Shown here piece after piece: positions 7,961 to 17,236 of a DNA stretch of 64,000 nucleotides (positions are counted from its first letter, which is position 1; every line of letters starts with the position of its first letter). The notes beneath the pieces were generated by a model. It saw only the letters and a list, made by a program, of their open reading frames with translations, did no database searches and was not told the origin of the DNA. The translations under genes and the position numbers were made by a program. This DNA comes from Inquilinus sp052113205. GTDB taxonomy: Bacteria > Pseudomonadota > Alphaproteobacteria > DSM-16000 > Inquilinaceae. The stretch is from the NCBI RefSeq assembly GCF_052113205.1, contig NZ_JBFRCU010000030.1, positions 1-64,000 on the forward strand. Reading direction: 5' to 3'.

Positions 7961-10519
7961 ATGTCCGGTCGTTCGATGATCTCCATCAGCCAGCGCATCG
8001 CCGACGAGCTCTCCGTGCGCGAGGCCCAGGTCGCCGCCACGATCGAGCTGCTCGACGGCGGCGCGACCGTTCCCTTCGTCGCCCGTTACCGCAAGGAGGC
8101 GACGGGCGGGCTGGACGACACCCAGCTGCGCACGCTGGACGAGCGGCTGCGCTATCTGCGTGAGCTGGAGGAGCGCCGGAAGACGATCCTCGACAGCATC
8201 GCCGAGCAGGGCAAGCTGGACGACGTGCTGCGCGCCCAGATCGAGGCGGCCGAAACCAAGGCCCGGCTCGAGGACATCTACCTGCCCTACAAGCCGAAGC
8301 GCCGGACCAAGGCGATGATCGCCCGCGAGGCCGGGCTGGAGCCGCTGGCCGATTCGCTGCTGGGCGACCCCAGCCGTGACCCGCAGGAGGCCGCGGCCGC
8401 CTTCATCGATGCCGAGAAGGGCGTGGCCGATGTCGCCGCCGCGCTGGACGGTGCCCGCTCGATCCTGGTCGAGCGCTTCGGCGAGGATGCCGACCTGATT
8501 GGCACCCTGCGCGAGGAGGCGTGGACCCGCGGCCGGCTGCTGTCCAAGGTGCGCGACGGCAAGCAGCAGGCGGGGGCCAAGTTCTCCGACTATTTCGACT
8601 ATGCCGAGAAGCTGACCAAGCTGCCCTCGCACCGCATCCTGGCCCTGTTCCGGGGCGAGAAGGAGGAGGTGCTGTCGCTGACCCTCGAGCCGGAGGAAGC
8701 GCCTGCGGACAAGGCCCCCGGCCTGTACGAGCAGCGCATCGCCAACCGCTTCGGCATCATTGCTCAGGGCCGGCCGGGCGATGCCTGGCTGGTCGAGACG
8801 GTGCGCTGGGCCTGGCGCACCAAGATCCTGGTCCATCTCGACATCGACCTGCGGCTGCGCCTGTGGCAGGCGGCGGAGGAGGAGTCGGTGAAGGTCTTCG
8901 CCGGCAATCTGCGCGACCTGCTGCTGGCCGCGCCGGCCGGCACCCGCGCCACCATGGGCCTCGACCCCGGCTTCCGCACCGGGGTGAAGGTCGCGGTGGT
9001 CGATGCCACCGGCAAGGTCCTCGCCACCACCGCGATCTTCCCGCATGAGCCGCAGAAGCGCTGGGACGACTCGATCGCCACCCTGGCCGAACTCGCCGAG
9101 GCCCACGCGGTCGACCTGGTCGCCATCGGCAACGGCACGGCGTCGCGCGAGACCGACAAGCTGGCCGCCGAGCTGATGAAGCGGCACCCGGAGCTGACGC
9201 TGACCAAGGCGGTGGTGTCGGAGGCCGGGGCTTCGGTCTACTCCGCCTCGGCCTTCGCCTCGCAGGAGCTGCCGGAACTCGACGTGTCGCTGCGCGGCGC
9301 GGTGTCGATCGCCCGGCGGCTGCAGGACCCGCTGGCCGAGCTGGTGAAGATCGACCCGAAGTCGATCGGCGTCGGCCAGTACCAGCACGACCTCAGCGAG
9401 ACCAAGCTGTCGCGCTCGCTCGACGCCGTGGTCGAGGATTGCGTGAACGCGGTCGGCGTCGACCTCAACACCGCGTCGGCGCCGCTGCTGGCCCGGGTCT
9501 CCGGCGTCGGCGAGGGGTTGGCCCAGAACATCGTGCAGCACCGCGACGCCAACGGCCCGTTCCGGATCCGCGCGGCCTTGAAGGACGTGCCGCGGCTCGG
9601 GCCCAAGGCGTTCGAGCAATGCGCCGGCTTCCTGCGCATCCCGAACGGCGACGACCCGCTCGACGCCTCGGGCGTGCACCCCGAAGCCTATCCGGTGGTG
9701 CGCCGGATCATCGAGGCGACGGGCGGCGAGATCAAGGCGCTGATCGGCAACAGCGCCACCCTGCGCGGGCTGGAGCCGGAGCGCTTCATCGACGACAGCT
9801 TCGGCGTGCCGACGGTGACCGACATCCTGCGCGAGCTGGAGAAGCCGGGCCGCGACCCGCGCCCGGCCTTCAAGACCGCGACCTTCAAGGAGGGCGTCGA
9901 GAAGCTGAGCGACCTGCAGCCCGGCATGGTGCTGGAAGGCGTGGTCACCAACGTCGCGGCGTTCGGCGCCTTCGTCGATATCGGCGTGCACCAGGACGGG
10001 CTGGTGCATATCTCGGCGATGTCGAAGACCTTCGTGAAGGACCCGCGCACCGTGGCCAAGCCGGGTGACGTGGTGAAGGTCAAGGTGCTGGAGGTCGACC
10101 CGCAGCGGAAGCGCATCGGCCTGACCATGCGGCTCGACGATGACGGCCAGGCGCGGCCGCCGCGGCGCGAGAACGCCGCTCCGGGTGGGCGGCAGGAGGG
10201 CCGCGCCGAGGGCCGCCGGGACGAGCGTCCGCGGCACCAGCAACAGGCTCGGTCCGGACAGCCGGGCCAGGGCGGCCAGGGTCGCGCGGACCAGAGTCAG
10301 GGCGCGCAAAATCAGGGGGGGCAGGGCCGCGATGGCCAGGGCCGCGGCAGTCAGGGTCAGCAACGGCACGGCCGACCAAGCCAGGACTCGGGATCGCAGC
10401 GTCCGCCTCAGGCGAAGCCGCAGCACCAGACCCAACAGAAGCCGCGTACCCCGGCGCCGGAACCCGACGGCGCCATGGCCGAAGCCCTGCGCCGCGCCGG
10501 GCTGGTGAAGAGCAAGTAG
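7961..10519 (+). CDS. tex: Tex-like RNA-binding transcription accessory protein
   Basis: 852 residues. Tex N-terminal helical region (VPFVARYRKEATGGLDD), YqgF-like nuclease fold around residues 325-450 (GLDPGFRTGVKVAVVD), helix-hairpin-helix segments near 505-560, and an S1 RNA-binding domain at about 650-725 (GMVLEGVVTNVAAFGAFVD). The last 125 residues are a low-complexity tail rich in Gly, Gln, Arg and Ser, longer than in most Tex proteins. Tex binds nucleic acid and affects transcription and RNA turnover. A second ATG at 7976 is an equally good start; neither has a clear ribosome site. Confidence 0.93.
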   Translation: MSGRSMISISQRIADELSVREAQVAATIELLDGGATVPFVARYRKEATGGLDDTQLRTLDERLRYLRELEERRKTILDSIAEQGKLDDVLRAQIEAAETKARLEDIYLPYKPKRRTKAMIAREAGLEPLADSLLGDPSRDPQEAAAAFIDAEKGVADVAAALDGARSILVERFGEDADLIGTLREEAWTRGRLLSKVRDGKQQAGAKFSDYFDYAEKLTKLPSHRILALFRGEKEEVLSLTLEPEEAPADKAPGLYEQRIANRFGIIAQGRPGDAWLVETVRWAWRTKILVHLDIDLRLRLWQAAEEESVKVFAGNLRDLLLAAPAGTRATMGLDPGFRTGVKVAVVDATGKVLATTAIFPHEPQKRWDDSIATLAELAEAHAVDLVAIGNGTASRETDKLAAELMKRHPELTLTKAVVSEAGASVYSASAFASQELPELDVSLRGAVSIARRLQDPLAELVKIDPKSIGVGQYQHDLSETKLSRSLDAVVEDCVNAVGVDLNTASAPLLARVSGVGEGLAQNIVQHRDANGPFRIRAALKDVPRLGPKAFEQCAGFLRIPNGDDPLDASGVHPEAYPVVRRIIEATGGEIKALIGNSATLRGLEPERFIDDSFGVPTVTDILRELEKPGRDPRPAFKTATFKEGVEKLSDLQPGMVLEGVVTNVAAFGAFVDIGVHQDGLVHISAMSKTFVKDPRTVAKPGDVVKVKVLEVDPQRKRIGLTMRLDDDGQARPPRRENAAPGGRQEGRAEGRRDERPRHQQQARSGQPGQGGQGRADQSQGAQNQGGQGRDGQGRGSQGQQRHGRPSQDSGSQRPPQAKPQHQTQQKPRTPAPEPDGAMAEALRRAGLVKSK

Positions 10520-10558
10520 AGCTAGCGGGGCGTCGCCGACCTCACCGGCCATCTCGCA

Positions 10559-10587
10559 TTGCCTCTCCCGCCAGGCGGGAGAGGCAA
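10559..10587. terminator. Perfect hairpin between convergent tex and fabF
   Basis: TTGCCTCTCCCGCC at 10559-10572 and its exact reverse complement at 10574-10587 flank a single A. It sits 40 bases after the tex stop and 28 after the fabF stop, so it can end transcripts from both sides. No long T run follows in either direction. Confidence 0.6.
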
Positions 10588-10614
10588 CGCGTCAGGCTGG
10601 AATCTTCGCTGGCG

Positions 10615-11883
10615 TCACCCTTGCCACCGCCGGAACAGCACGCTGGCGTTGACGCCGCCGAAGCCGAAGCCGTTCGACAGCGCGTGCTCGATCTGGCCGC
10701 GCCGGGCCTCCAGCGCCACCAGGTCGATGCCGGCGGCGTCCGGGTCGGGGTTCTCCAGGTTCAGCGTCGGCGGCATGATCTGGTCGCGCAGTGCCAGCAC
10801 GGTGAACACCGCCTCCAGCCCGCCCGCCGCGCCCAGCAGGTGGCCGGTGGCGGATTTGGTGGCGCTCACCGCCACCGTTCCATTGGTGCCGAACAGCGCC
10901 TTGATCGCCGCCATCTCGCCCTTGTCGCCGACCGGGGTGGAGGTGGCGTGTGCGTTCAGATGCTGCACGTCGCCGGGCTCGATCCCGCCCTGGGCGAGCG
11001 CAATCTCCATCGCCCGGCGGGCACCGTCGCCATCCTCGGGGCCCGCGGTCATATGATAGGCGTCGGCGGTGGTGCCATAGCCGATCAGCTCGGCGATCGG
11101 CGTGGCGCCGCGGGCCAGCGCGTGGTCCAGCGCCTCGATCACCATCAGCCCGGCGCCCTCGCCCATGACGAAGCCGTCGCGGGCCTGGTCGAACGGGCGG
11201 GAGGCACGCTCCGGCGTCTCGGCGAAGCCGGTCGACAGGGCCCGGGCGGCCGCGAAGCCGCCCAGGCTGACCCGGTCGATGCAGGCCTCGGTGCCGCCGC
11301 ACAGCGCCACGTCGGCCTCGCCGGCGCGGATCAGCCGGGCGGCGTCGCCGATGCCCTGCACCCCGGCGGCGCAGGCCGTGACCGGAGCGCCCAGCGGTCC
11401 TTTGAAGCCATGGCGGATCGAGACCTGGCCGGCTGCCAGGTTGACCAGGAAGGCCGGCACGGTGAAGGGCGACAGCCGACGCGCTCCCTTCTGGTCGACC
11501 GTCCGCACCGTCTCGACGATATAGGGAAAGCCGCCGACGCCCGAGGCGATCACGGTGGCGGTGCGCTGCCGCGCCCGGTCATCCGCCGGCCGCCAGCCGG
11601 ACTGGGCCACGGCCTCCTCCGCCGCCGCCATGGCGAACTGGATGAAGCGGTCCATCTTCTTCTGGTCCTTCGGCGGCACCGCCGCGTCCGGGTCGAAGCC
11701 GGCCTCGGGGTCCTCGGCGATCGACGGCACCACGCCGGCGACCTTGGCGGCGAGGTCCGGCACCACCTCCTCGGGCAGGCGGCGCAGGCCGGATCGGCCG
11801 GCCAGCAACCGGCGCCAGCTCGCCTCGACGCCATTGGCCAAGGGCGACACCGCGCCCATTCCGGTGACGACTATGCGGCGCAT
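10615..11883 (-). CDS. Beta-ketoacyl-ACP synthase II (FabF-type)
   Basis: 422 residues. The thiolase-fold triad is intact: Cys171 in VTACAAGVQ, His312 in LNAHATSTPVGD and His348 in KSATGHLLGAAGG. It condenses malonyl-ACP with acyl-ACP in fatty acid synthesis. It is not beside acpP or fabG, and instead follows an HxlR regulator by 12 bases, which suggests an accessory, regulated KAS rather than the housekeeping copy. KAS I/II assignment rests on overall similarity only. Confidence 0.9.
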   Translation of the reverse strand: MRRIVVTGMGAVSPLANGVEASWRRLLAGRSGLRRLPEEVVPDLAAKVAGVVPSIAEDPEAGFDPDAAVPPKDQKKMDRFIQFAMAAAEEAVAQSGWRPADDRARQRTATVIASGVGGFPYIVETVRTVDQKGARRLSPFTVPAFLVNLAAGQVSIRHGFKGPLGAPVTACAAGVQGIGDAARLIRAGEADVALCGGTEACIDRVSLGGFAAARALSTGFAETPERASRPFDQARDGFVMGEGAGLMVIEALDHALARGATPIAELIGYGTTADAYHMTAGPEDGDGARRAMEIALAQGGIEPGDVQHLNAHATSTPVGDKGEMAAIKALFGTNGTVAVSATKSATGHLLGAAGGLEAVFTVLALRDQIMPPTLNLENPDPDAAGIDLVALEARRGQIEHALSNGFGFGGVNASVLFRRWQG

Positions 11884-11895
11884 CTCAGTCTCTCC

Positions 11896-12408
11896 TCAGG
11901 CCGGGACGGACGTGCCGGCTCGGCGGTCCAGGATCCGGGCGAGCTTGTCCCGATAGGCGGGCCGGGCATCCGGCCCCAGGCGGAACTCCGCCGTGTCCGG
12001 TGTGATCGGCGTGCCGCTGCGCCGGTCGATCAGCACCGGCTCCATCGGCTGGCCGTCGGCGCGGCCGGCCACCTGCACCAGCACCTTGCCGTCGGTGGCG
12101 TGCCGGCCGCCCCAGGCGCCCAGCGCCGCCAGCACCGGGAACACATCCCGGCCGGCGGCGGTCAGCCGGTATTCATGGCGCAGCGGTCGCTGCGAATAGG
12201 CGTGGCGCTCCAGCAGGCCCGCCTCGGTCAGCCGCTTCAGCCGCCGCGCCAGCATGTTCGGGGCGATGCCCAGGCTCTGCTGGAAGTCGTCGAAGCGGGT
12301 CAGGCCCAGGAAGGCGTCGCGCAGGATCAGCAGGCTCCACCACTCCCCCAGCGCGTCGAGGGAGCGGGCGATCGGGCAATCCATGCCGGCAAAGCTGGTG
12401 CGCTGCAT
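11896..12408 (-). CDS. HxlR family winged-helix transcriptional regulator
   Basis: 170 residues from the ATG at 12408. The HxlR signature is present: a conserved Cys in MDCPIARSLDALG, then WWSLLILRDAF and the winged helix RFDDFQQSLGIAPNMLARRLKRL. The C-terminal 70 residues extend past the usual 110-residue family core. These dimeric regulators often sense electrophiles. A perfect 9-bp inverted repeat (12429-12447) lies just upstream, and fabF just downstream, so it probably controls itself and fabF. Confidence 0.88.
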   Translation of the reverse strand: MQRTSFAGMDCPIARSLDALGEWWSLLILRDAFLGLTRFDDFQQSLGIAPNMLARRLKRLTEAGLLERHAYSQRPLRHEYRLTAAGRDVFPVLAALGAWGGRHATDGKVLVQVAGRADGQPMEPVLIDRRSGTPITPDTAEFRLGPDARPAYRDKLARILDRRAGTSVPA

Positions 12409-12428
12409 GGCGCCAGGGGTAGCGCAGT

Positions 12429-12447
12429 CGCTTGCATGATGCAAGCG
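12429..12447. promoter_or_regulatory. Palindromic operator upstream of hxlR-fabF
   Basis: CGCTTGCATGATGCAAGCG is a perfect 9-base inverted repeat around a central G, 20 bases before the HxlR start codon. Size and position fit autoregulation by a dimeric winged-helix protein. Confidence 0.6.
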
Positions 12448-12472
12448 ATACGAGGCGAAGCCCGATGTCCCC

Positions 12473-13474
12473 TCAGGGCGGGGGGAACCGCTCCAGCGCG
12501 CCCAGCAGCGCCTTGTTGAAGGCGTCGGGCGACTGGATCTGCGGCGCGTGGCCTTCGCCGGGGAAGCGGATCAGATTGGCGCCGGGGATGCGCTGGGCGG
12601 CGCTGCGGCTCAGCTCGGCATAATTGCCCAGGCGCTGCGCCACCTCGGGCGGGGCCAGCGCCTTGCCGATCGCGGTGGTGTCGCGTTCGCCGATCATCAG
12701 CACGGTCGGGGCGCGGATGCGCTCCAGCTCGTAGATCACCGGCTGGTTGAACACCATGTCCGAGGTCAGTGCCTGGTCCCAGGCCACCTGCCGGCCGCCC
12801 TCGCCCTGGTACATGCCGGCCAGCATCTGCACCCAGCGGTCATAGTCCGGGCGCCATTCGCCAGCGTAGTAGGTGGCCTGCTGATAGGCCTTGATGCCGT
12901 CTGCATTGGTCTTCATCTCGCCGTCGAACCACTGGTCGACGGTCTGCTGCGGCACGCCGACGGCCTTCCAGTCCTCCAGCCCGATCGGGTTCACCAGCAC
13001 CAGGCCGGACAGGGCGTCGGGGAAGGCCAGGGCATAGCGAATCGCCAGCATGCCGCCCATGGAATGGCCCATTATCACCGGGCGCTGAATGCCCAGGCTG
13101 TCCAGCAGCGCCTTGGTGTTGGCGGCCAACTGGTGCAGCCCGAACTGGTAGGCCTGCGGCTTGGTGGACTTGCAGAAGCCGACCTGGTCCGGCGCGACGA
13201 CGCGGTAGCCGGCCTGCAGCAGCGGCCGCATCACCCCTTCCCAGGTGGCGCCGCAGAAGTTCTTGCCGTGCAGCAGCACGATGGTGCGGCCGTTCGGCTT
13301 GTCCGGCTGCACTTCCATATAGGCCATCGACAGATCCTGGCCCTGGGAGCTGAAGTCGAAGCGCTGGACCGGGAAGGGATAGTCGAAATCCGCCAGCATC
13401 GGGTCGGCCAGGGCGGCAGGGGCGGCGGCGAGGGCGGCGAGCAGGGCGGCGGTCAGGGTCAGGCGTCGGATCAT
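12473..13474 (-). CDS. Exported alpha/beta-fold hydrolase
   Basis: 333 residues from the ATG at 13474 (GAGGAGAG upstream). The signal peptide ends AALADP. Alpha/beta hydrolase landmarks: HGKNFCGATW oxyanion region, nucleophile elbow GHSMGGML, the acid in IGERDTTAIG, and the catalytic His in GEGHAPQ. It should act in the periplasm on an ester or related bond; the substrate is unknown. It is on the same strand as hxlR but separated by the operator palindrome. Confidence 0.87.
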   Translation of the reverse strand: MIRRLTLTAALLAALAAAPAALADPMLADFDYPFPVQRFDFSSQGQDLSMAYMEVQPDKPNGRTIVLLHGKNFCGATWEGVMRPLLQAGYRVVAPDQVGFCKSTKPQAYQFGLHQLAANTKALLDSLGIQRPVIMGHSMGGMLAIRYALAFPDALSGLVLVNPIGLEDWKAVGVPQQTVDQWFDGEMKTNADGIKAYQQATYYAGEWRPDYDRWVQMLAGMYQGEGGRQVAWDQALTSDMVFNQPVIYELERIRAPTVLMIGERDTTAIGKALAPPEVAQRLGNYAELSRSAAQRIPGANLIRFPGEGHAPQIQSPDAFNKALLGALERFPPP

Positions 13475-13496
13475 ATCTCTCCTCGATGCGGCCGGA

Positions 13497-14057
13497 TCAG
13501 CCTTGCCGGGGCCCGCTGTAGAAGTCCGGCCAGTGGCGGCGAGCATGATCGCCATCGGCGGCGAAAACGTGGCAGCTGTCCAACAGCACCGGCCGCTGCT
13601 TCGGGTCGGCTTCGGCCGCGCGCTCGCGCGACAGGATCGGGAACACGGTCTGGAACGCCGTCGTCGCCATCGGCCCCAGCAGCTCGACCAGATGGGTGCA
13701 GCCCTTGGCGCCGCCCAGCCGCTCCTTCACCGCCAGGGTGAAGCCGGGGCGGATGCTCAAGCCCACCAGCGCCTGGAAGCTCGGGGTGATCTCCGGGCAC
13801 AGGGCGTAAGGGCCGTGCTCGGTCGCCGCCTCGACCGCGACGATGGTCAGGCCGTCGTCCACGGTCAGCCGAAGCCGCATCTGGTGCAGCGGCCCGCCCG
13901 GCGTGATGGTGCCGCGGAATTCGTTGCGGAACTCGTAGTGCTTGGTGTCGACCAGATGGCCCTCGATGTCCCACAGTCCGTCGGTGCGACGGAAGCCGTC
14001 GCAGGTGACGCGGCGGGTGTGGATCGGCTCGCGTGGCGCCGAGGCGGAAAGGGGCAT
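13497..14057 (-). CDS. DUF2889 family protein
   Basis: 186 residues from the ATG at 14057. The start LSASAPREPIHTRRVTCDGF and the stretch DGLWDIEGHLVDTKHY are typical of DUF2889, as is the later LVGLSIRPGF. No signal peptide, no known catalytic motif; function unknown. It begins four bases after the stop of the CorC/HlyC gene and lies 22 bases before the hydrolase, so it sits inside a minus-strand gene string. Confidence 0.72.
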   Translation of the reverse strand: MPLSASAPREPIHTRRVTCDGFRRTDGLWDIEGHLVDTKHYEFRNEFRGTITPGGPLHQMRLRLTVDDGLTIVAVEAATEHGPYALCPEITPSFQALVGLSIRPGFTLAVKERLGGAKGCTHLVELLGPMATTAFQTVFPILSRERAAEADPKQRPVLLDSCHVFAADGDHARRHWPDFYSGPRQG

Positions 14058-14061
14058 CGGC

Positions 14062-15351
14062 TCAGCTCTCCTCGGGCTCGACCTCGGCCGGCGGGGTGAC
14101 GCGCACCGCGGTGATCTGGTTGCGCTGGCGCCGCAGGATCTCGAAGCGGAAGCCGTGGAAGGTGAAGGCCTGGCCGACATCCGGCAGGTGCCGCGCCTCG
14201 TGCAGCACCAGCCCGGCGATGGTCGAGGCCTCGTCGTCCGGCAGCCGCCATTCGAAGCGGCGGTTCAGGTCGCGGATGGTGACCGTGCCGTCGATCAGGA
14301 AGCTGCCATTGGCCTGCGGGCGGACGCCGGCCACTGGCAGGTCGTGTTCGTCGACGATGTCGCCGACGATCTCCTCCAGGATATCCTCCAGCGTCACTAC
14401 GCCCTGAAGGCCGCCGTATTCGTCGACCACGACGGCGAAATGCTCACGCCGGGTGCGGAAGGCGTGCAGCTGGTCCAGCAGGCTGGTCGAATCCGGGATG
14501 AACCAGGGCTTGGTCGCGATGCGGCGGATCTCCACCCGGTCCGGGTCGCCGCCGGCCGCCTGCAGCGCCCGCAGCACGTCCTTGGCGTGCAGCACGCCGA
14601 CGATGTTCTCCAGGCCGCCCTGGCATAGCGGCATGCGGGTGTGCGGGCTGTTCAGCATCGCCGTCACCACCTCGGGCGGCGTCAGCTCGGCGTCGATCGC
14701 CTGGACGCTGCGGCGATGGGTCATGATCTCCGCCACCGAGACGTCGCCGAGGTCGAGGATCGAGCGCAGCATCTGCCGCTCCTGCGCCACCTCGGCCTCG
14801 CTGCCGCGATGCAGCTCGATGGCGCCGCGCAGCTCGTCGACATAATCGGCCAGCCCGACCCGGTGCGGATCGGCGCCGAACAGCCGCAGCACGCCGCGCA
14901 CGAGCCAGTTCACCAGCCGCACCACCGGGCCCAGCAGCCAGACGACATTCTTGACCGCGGGTGCGATGCCCAGCGCCGCGCGGTCGGCATGATTGATGGC
15001 GTAGGTCTTCGGCAGCACCTCGCTGAAGATCAGGATCAGCGCCGTCATCACCACGGTGGCGACGGGCACTGCCGGCGCGCCGAGCACCGAGACCAGCAGG
15101 CTGGTCGCCAGCGAGGAGGCCAGGATGTTGACCAGCGTGTTGCCCAGCAGCAGGGCACCGATCAGCCGCTCCTTCTGCTCGCGCAGCCGGTTGACGATGC
15201 CCGCCCGCTGCAGCCCATGCGTCTCCAGCTGGTGCATCCGCGCCCGGCTGGCCGCGGTCAACGCCGTCTCCGACCCGGAAAAGAAGGCCGAGGCCGCGAG
15301 CAGGACGACGATCCCGGCGAGGTGAAGCAGGAGGACGAGATCGTCGGACAT
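14062..15351 (-). CDS. CNNM/CorC-HlyC type membrane protein (DUF21-CBS-CorC_HlyC)
   Basis: 429 residues from the ATG at 15351. The DUF21 membrane domain has about four helices in residues 1-180 (FFSGSETALTAASRARM, FSEVLPKTYAINHADR), followed by two CBS modules (about 205-330) and a C-terminal CorC_HlyC domain (about 345-425). Family members take part in Mg2+ or Co2+ transport; 'hemolysin' is only a historic label. It begins five bases after the aroB stop, so it is coupled to the shikimate genes. Confidence 0.9.
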   Translation of the reverse strand: MSDDLVLLLHLAGIVVLLAASAFFSGSETALTAASRARMHQLETHGLQRAGIVNRLREQKERLIGALLLGNTLVNILASSLATSLLVSVLGAPAVPVATVVMTALILIFSEVLPKTYAINHADRAALGIAPAVKNVVWLLGPVVRLVNWLVRGVLRLFGADPHRVGLADYVDELRGAIELHRGSEAEVAQERQMLRSILDLGDVSVAEIMTHRRSVQAIDAELTPPEVVTAMLNSPHTRMPLCQGGLENIVGVLHAKDVLRALQAAGGDPDRVEIRRIATKPWFIPDSTSLLDQLHAFRTRREHFAVVVDEYGGLQGVVTLEDILEEIVGDIVDEHDLPVAGVRPQANGSFLIDGTVTIRDLNRRFEWRLPDDEASTIAGLVLHEARHLPDVGQAFTFHGFRFEILRRQRNQITAVRVTPPAEVEPEES

Positions 15352-15356
15352 GGGGA

Positions 15357-16463
15357 TCAGGCGGCGATGGCGTCGGCCAGCACCGCGGCGACCGGGTCGG
15401 CCGGCACCTCGCTGGTGACGAAGGCCTGGCCGATGCCGCGCACCAGGATGAAGGTCATGCGGCCGTCCCGCACCTTCTTGTCGCGGGTCATGTGGTGCAG
15501 CAGGGCGCCGACCGACCAGGCGCGGTCGCGGGCCGGGCGGGTCGGCAGGCCGACCGCCTGCAGGTGCCGGGCCAGCCGGTCGCGGTCTGCGGCCGGGCAC
15601 AGGCCGAGCCGGACCGACAGGTCGAAGGCCATGACCATGCCGATCGCCACCGCCTCGCCATGCAGCAGCGCATCGCCATAGCCGGTCTCGGCCTCCAGCG
15701 CATGACCGAAGGTGTGGCCGAGATTGAGCAGGGCGCGCCGCGCCGCCTCGCGCTCGTCCTCGCCGACGATCTCGGCCTTCATCTCGCAGCTGCGCTTCAC
15801 GGCCTTGATCATGGCGTCGCCGTCGCCGGCCAGCAGCTTCGGGCCGTTCTCTTCCAGCCAGGCGAAGAAGGCGGCATCGCCCAGCGCACCGTATTTCGCC
15901 ACCTCGGCGTAGCCGGCGCGCAGCTCCCGCGCCGGCAGGGTGGCGAGAAGGGCAGTGTCAGCCAGCACCAGCAGCGGCTGGTGGAAGGCGCCGATCAGGT
16001 TCTTGCCGTGCTTGCTGTTGACCCCGGTCTTGCCGCCGACCGAGCTGTCGACCTGGGCCAGCAGCGTGGTCGGGATCTGCACGAAGTCCAGGCCGCGCAG
16101 CGCCGTCGCCGCGGCAAAGCCGGCCAGGTCGCCGACCACGCCGCCGCCGAGGGCGACCAGCAGCGTGCCGCGCTCGATCCCCAGCGCCAGGATCCGGTCC
16201 AGCAGCTCGGCCAGGACCGTCATCGACTTGGTCGCCTCGCCCGGCGGCACGGTCAGGGTCTCGGCCGTGATCCCGGCGGCGGCCAGCGATACCTCCAGCG
16301 CGGCGCCGTGCAGCCCGGCCACGCGGGCATCGGCGATCACGATCACCCGCTTGCCGCGGCCCAGCGCGGCGATGCGCTGCCCGGCCTCGGCCAGGGCGCC
16401 GGGACCGATGACGATGTCGTAGCTGCGTGGGCCCAGCCCGACGCGGATGGTCTCTCGTGTCAT
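15357..16463 (-). CDS. aroB: 3-dehydroquinate synthase
   Basis: 368 residues, full length. NAD and Zn site features are present: GGGVVGDLAGFAAATALRG, the PTTLLAQVDSSVGGKTGVN segment with catalytic Lys, and GHTFGHALE carrying a Zn-binding His. It turns DAHP into 3-dehydroquinate, second step of the shikimate pathway, in the cytoplasm. It follows aroK by nine bases, a widespread bacterial order. Confidence 0.97.
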   Translation of the reverse strand: MTRETIRVGLGPRSYDIVIGPGALAEAGQRIAALGRGKRVIVIADARVAGLHGAALEVSLAAAGITAETLTVPPGEATKSMTVLAELLDRILALGIERGTLLVALGGGVVGDLAGFAAATALRGLDFVQIPTTLLAQVDSSVGGKTGVNSKHGKNLIGAFHQPLLVLADTALLATLPARELRAGYAEVAKYGALGDAAFFAWLEENGPKLLAGDGDAMIKAVKRSCEMKAEIVGEDEREAARRALLNLGHTFGHALEAETGYGDALLHGEAVAIGMVMAFDLSVRLGLCPAADRDRLARHLQAVGLPTRPARDRAWSVGALLHHMTRDKKVRDGRMTFILVRGIGQAFVTSEVPADPVAAVLADAIAA

Positions 16464-16472
16464 CTCAGGGAT

Positions 16473-17057
16473 TCAATCTGCCTGCCCCGCATGGGCTGTT
16501 TCGGTCGCGGCCGCCTCGGCCGCCAGATGGGCATCGATCGTGGCCAGCACCCGGTCGACGGTCTCCTCGACCGGGCCGTCGCGGCTCTCCACCGTCATGT
16601 CGGCCAGCGCGTAGATGGGATGGCGGCGTTCCATCAGCCCCTCCAGCACCGCTTTCGGGTCGCCCTGGCGCAGCAGCGGCCGGTTGCCGCGCTTGGCGGT
16701 GCGCGCCGCCAGCACCGCCAGCTCCGCCTTCAGCCACACCGACAGGCCGTGCTCGGCGATCACCGCCCGGGTCTGCGGGTCCATGAAGGCGCCGCCGCCG
16801 GTCGACAGCACCTGCACCGGGTCGTGCATCAGCCGGGCGATCACCCGCCGCTCCAGGTCGCGGAAGGCGGGCTCGCCATAGCGCTCGAAGATGTCCGGGA
16901 TGGTGCAGCCGGCCGCTGCCTCGATCTCGTGGTCGGCATCGATGAAGCTTAAGCCCAGCCGCGCGGCCACGCGCTTGCCCACCGCGGTCTTGCCGGCGCC
17001 CATCAGGCCGACCAGAACGAGGGTACGGGGCAAGGGATGGTGCAGCGTGGTGATCAT
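16473..17057 (-). CDS. aroK: Shikimate kinase
   Basis: 194 residues from the ATG at 17057 (GGAAGAGG upstream). P-loop GLMGAGKTAVGKR, shikimate-binding DADHEIE and FRDLERRV, and STGGGAF are all present. It phosphorylates shikimate at O3 with ATP. A longer upstream in-frame start (17204) would add about 49 residues with no family support. First gene of aroK-aroB-CorC, diverging from the small-protein/xerD pair. Confidence 0.96.
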   Translation of the reverse strand: MITTLHHPLPRTLVLVGLMGAGKTAVGKRVAARLGLSFIDADHEIEAAAGCTIPDIFERYGEPAFRDLERRVIARLMHDPVQVLSTGGGAFMDPQTRAVIAEHGLSVWLKAELAVLAARTAKRGNRPLLRQGDPKAVLEGLMERRHPIYALADMTVESRDGPVEETVDRVLATIDAHLAAEAAATETAHAGQAD

Positions 17058-17236
17058 CGATCCTCTTCCGGGGCCCGGCCCGATCCTAGCCTCGGGCGGG
17101 CATAGCTGGCGGGGCGAGGCGATTTGCCGCCGCCCCGCCGACCGCCTAAGATAGGGTTGCGCCGGGCCCGCCGCATCTGCTTTCTCCAGCCCTGGCCCGC
17201 GCATCGGCCTGAATTCACACCTGTCAGGGGTCCGTC

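Noticed and set aside
7844..10552. Very long open frame on the minus strand opposite tex (about 900 codons)
   Set aside because: It mirrors the codon structure of tex, is full of His/Arg/Gln typical of antisense frames in GC-rich DNA, and has no recognisable domain.
14062..15351. Hemolysin toxin, from the historic family name
   Set aside because: DUF21-CBS-CorC_HlyC layout indicates a transport-related membrane protein, not a cytolysin.
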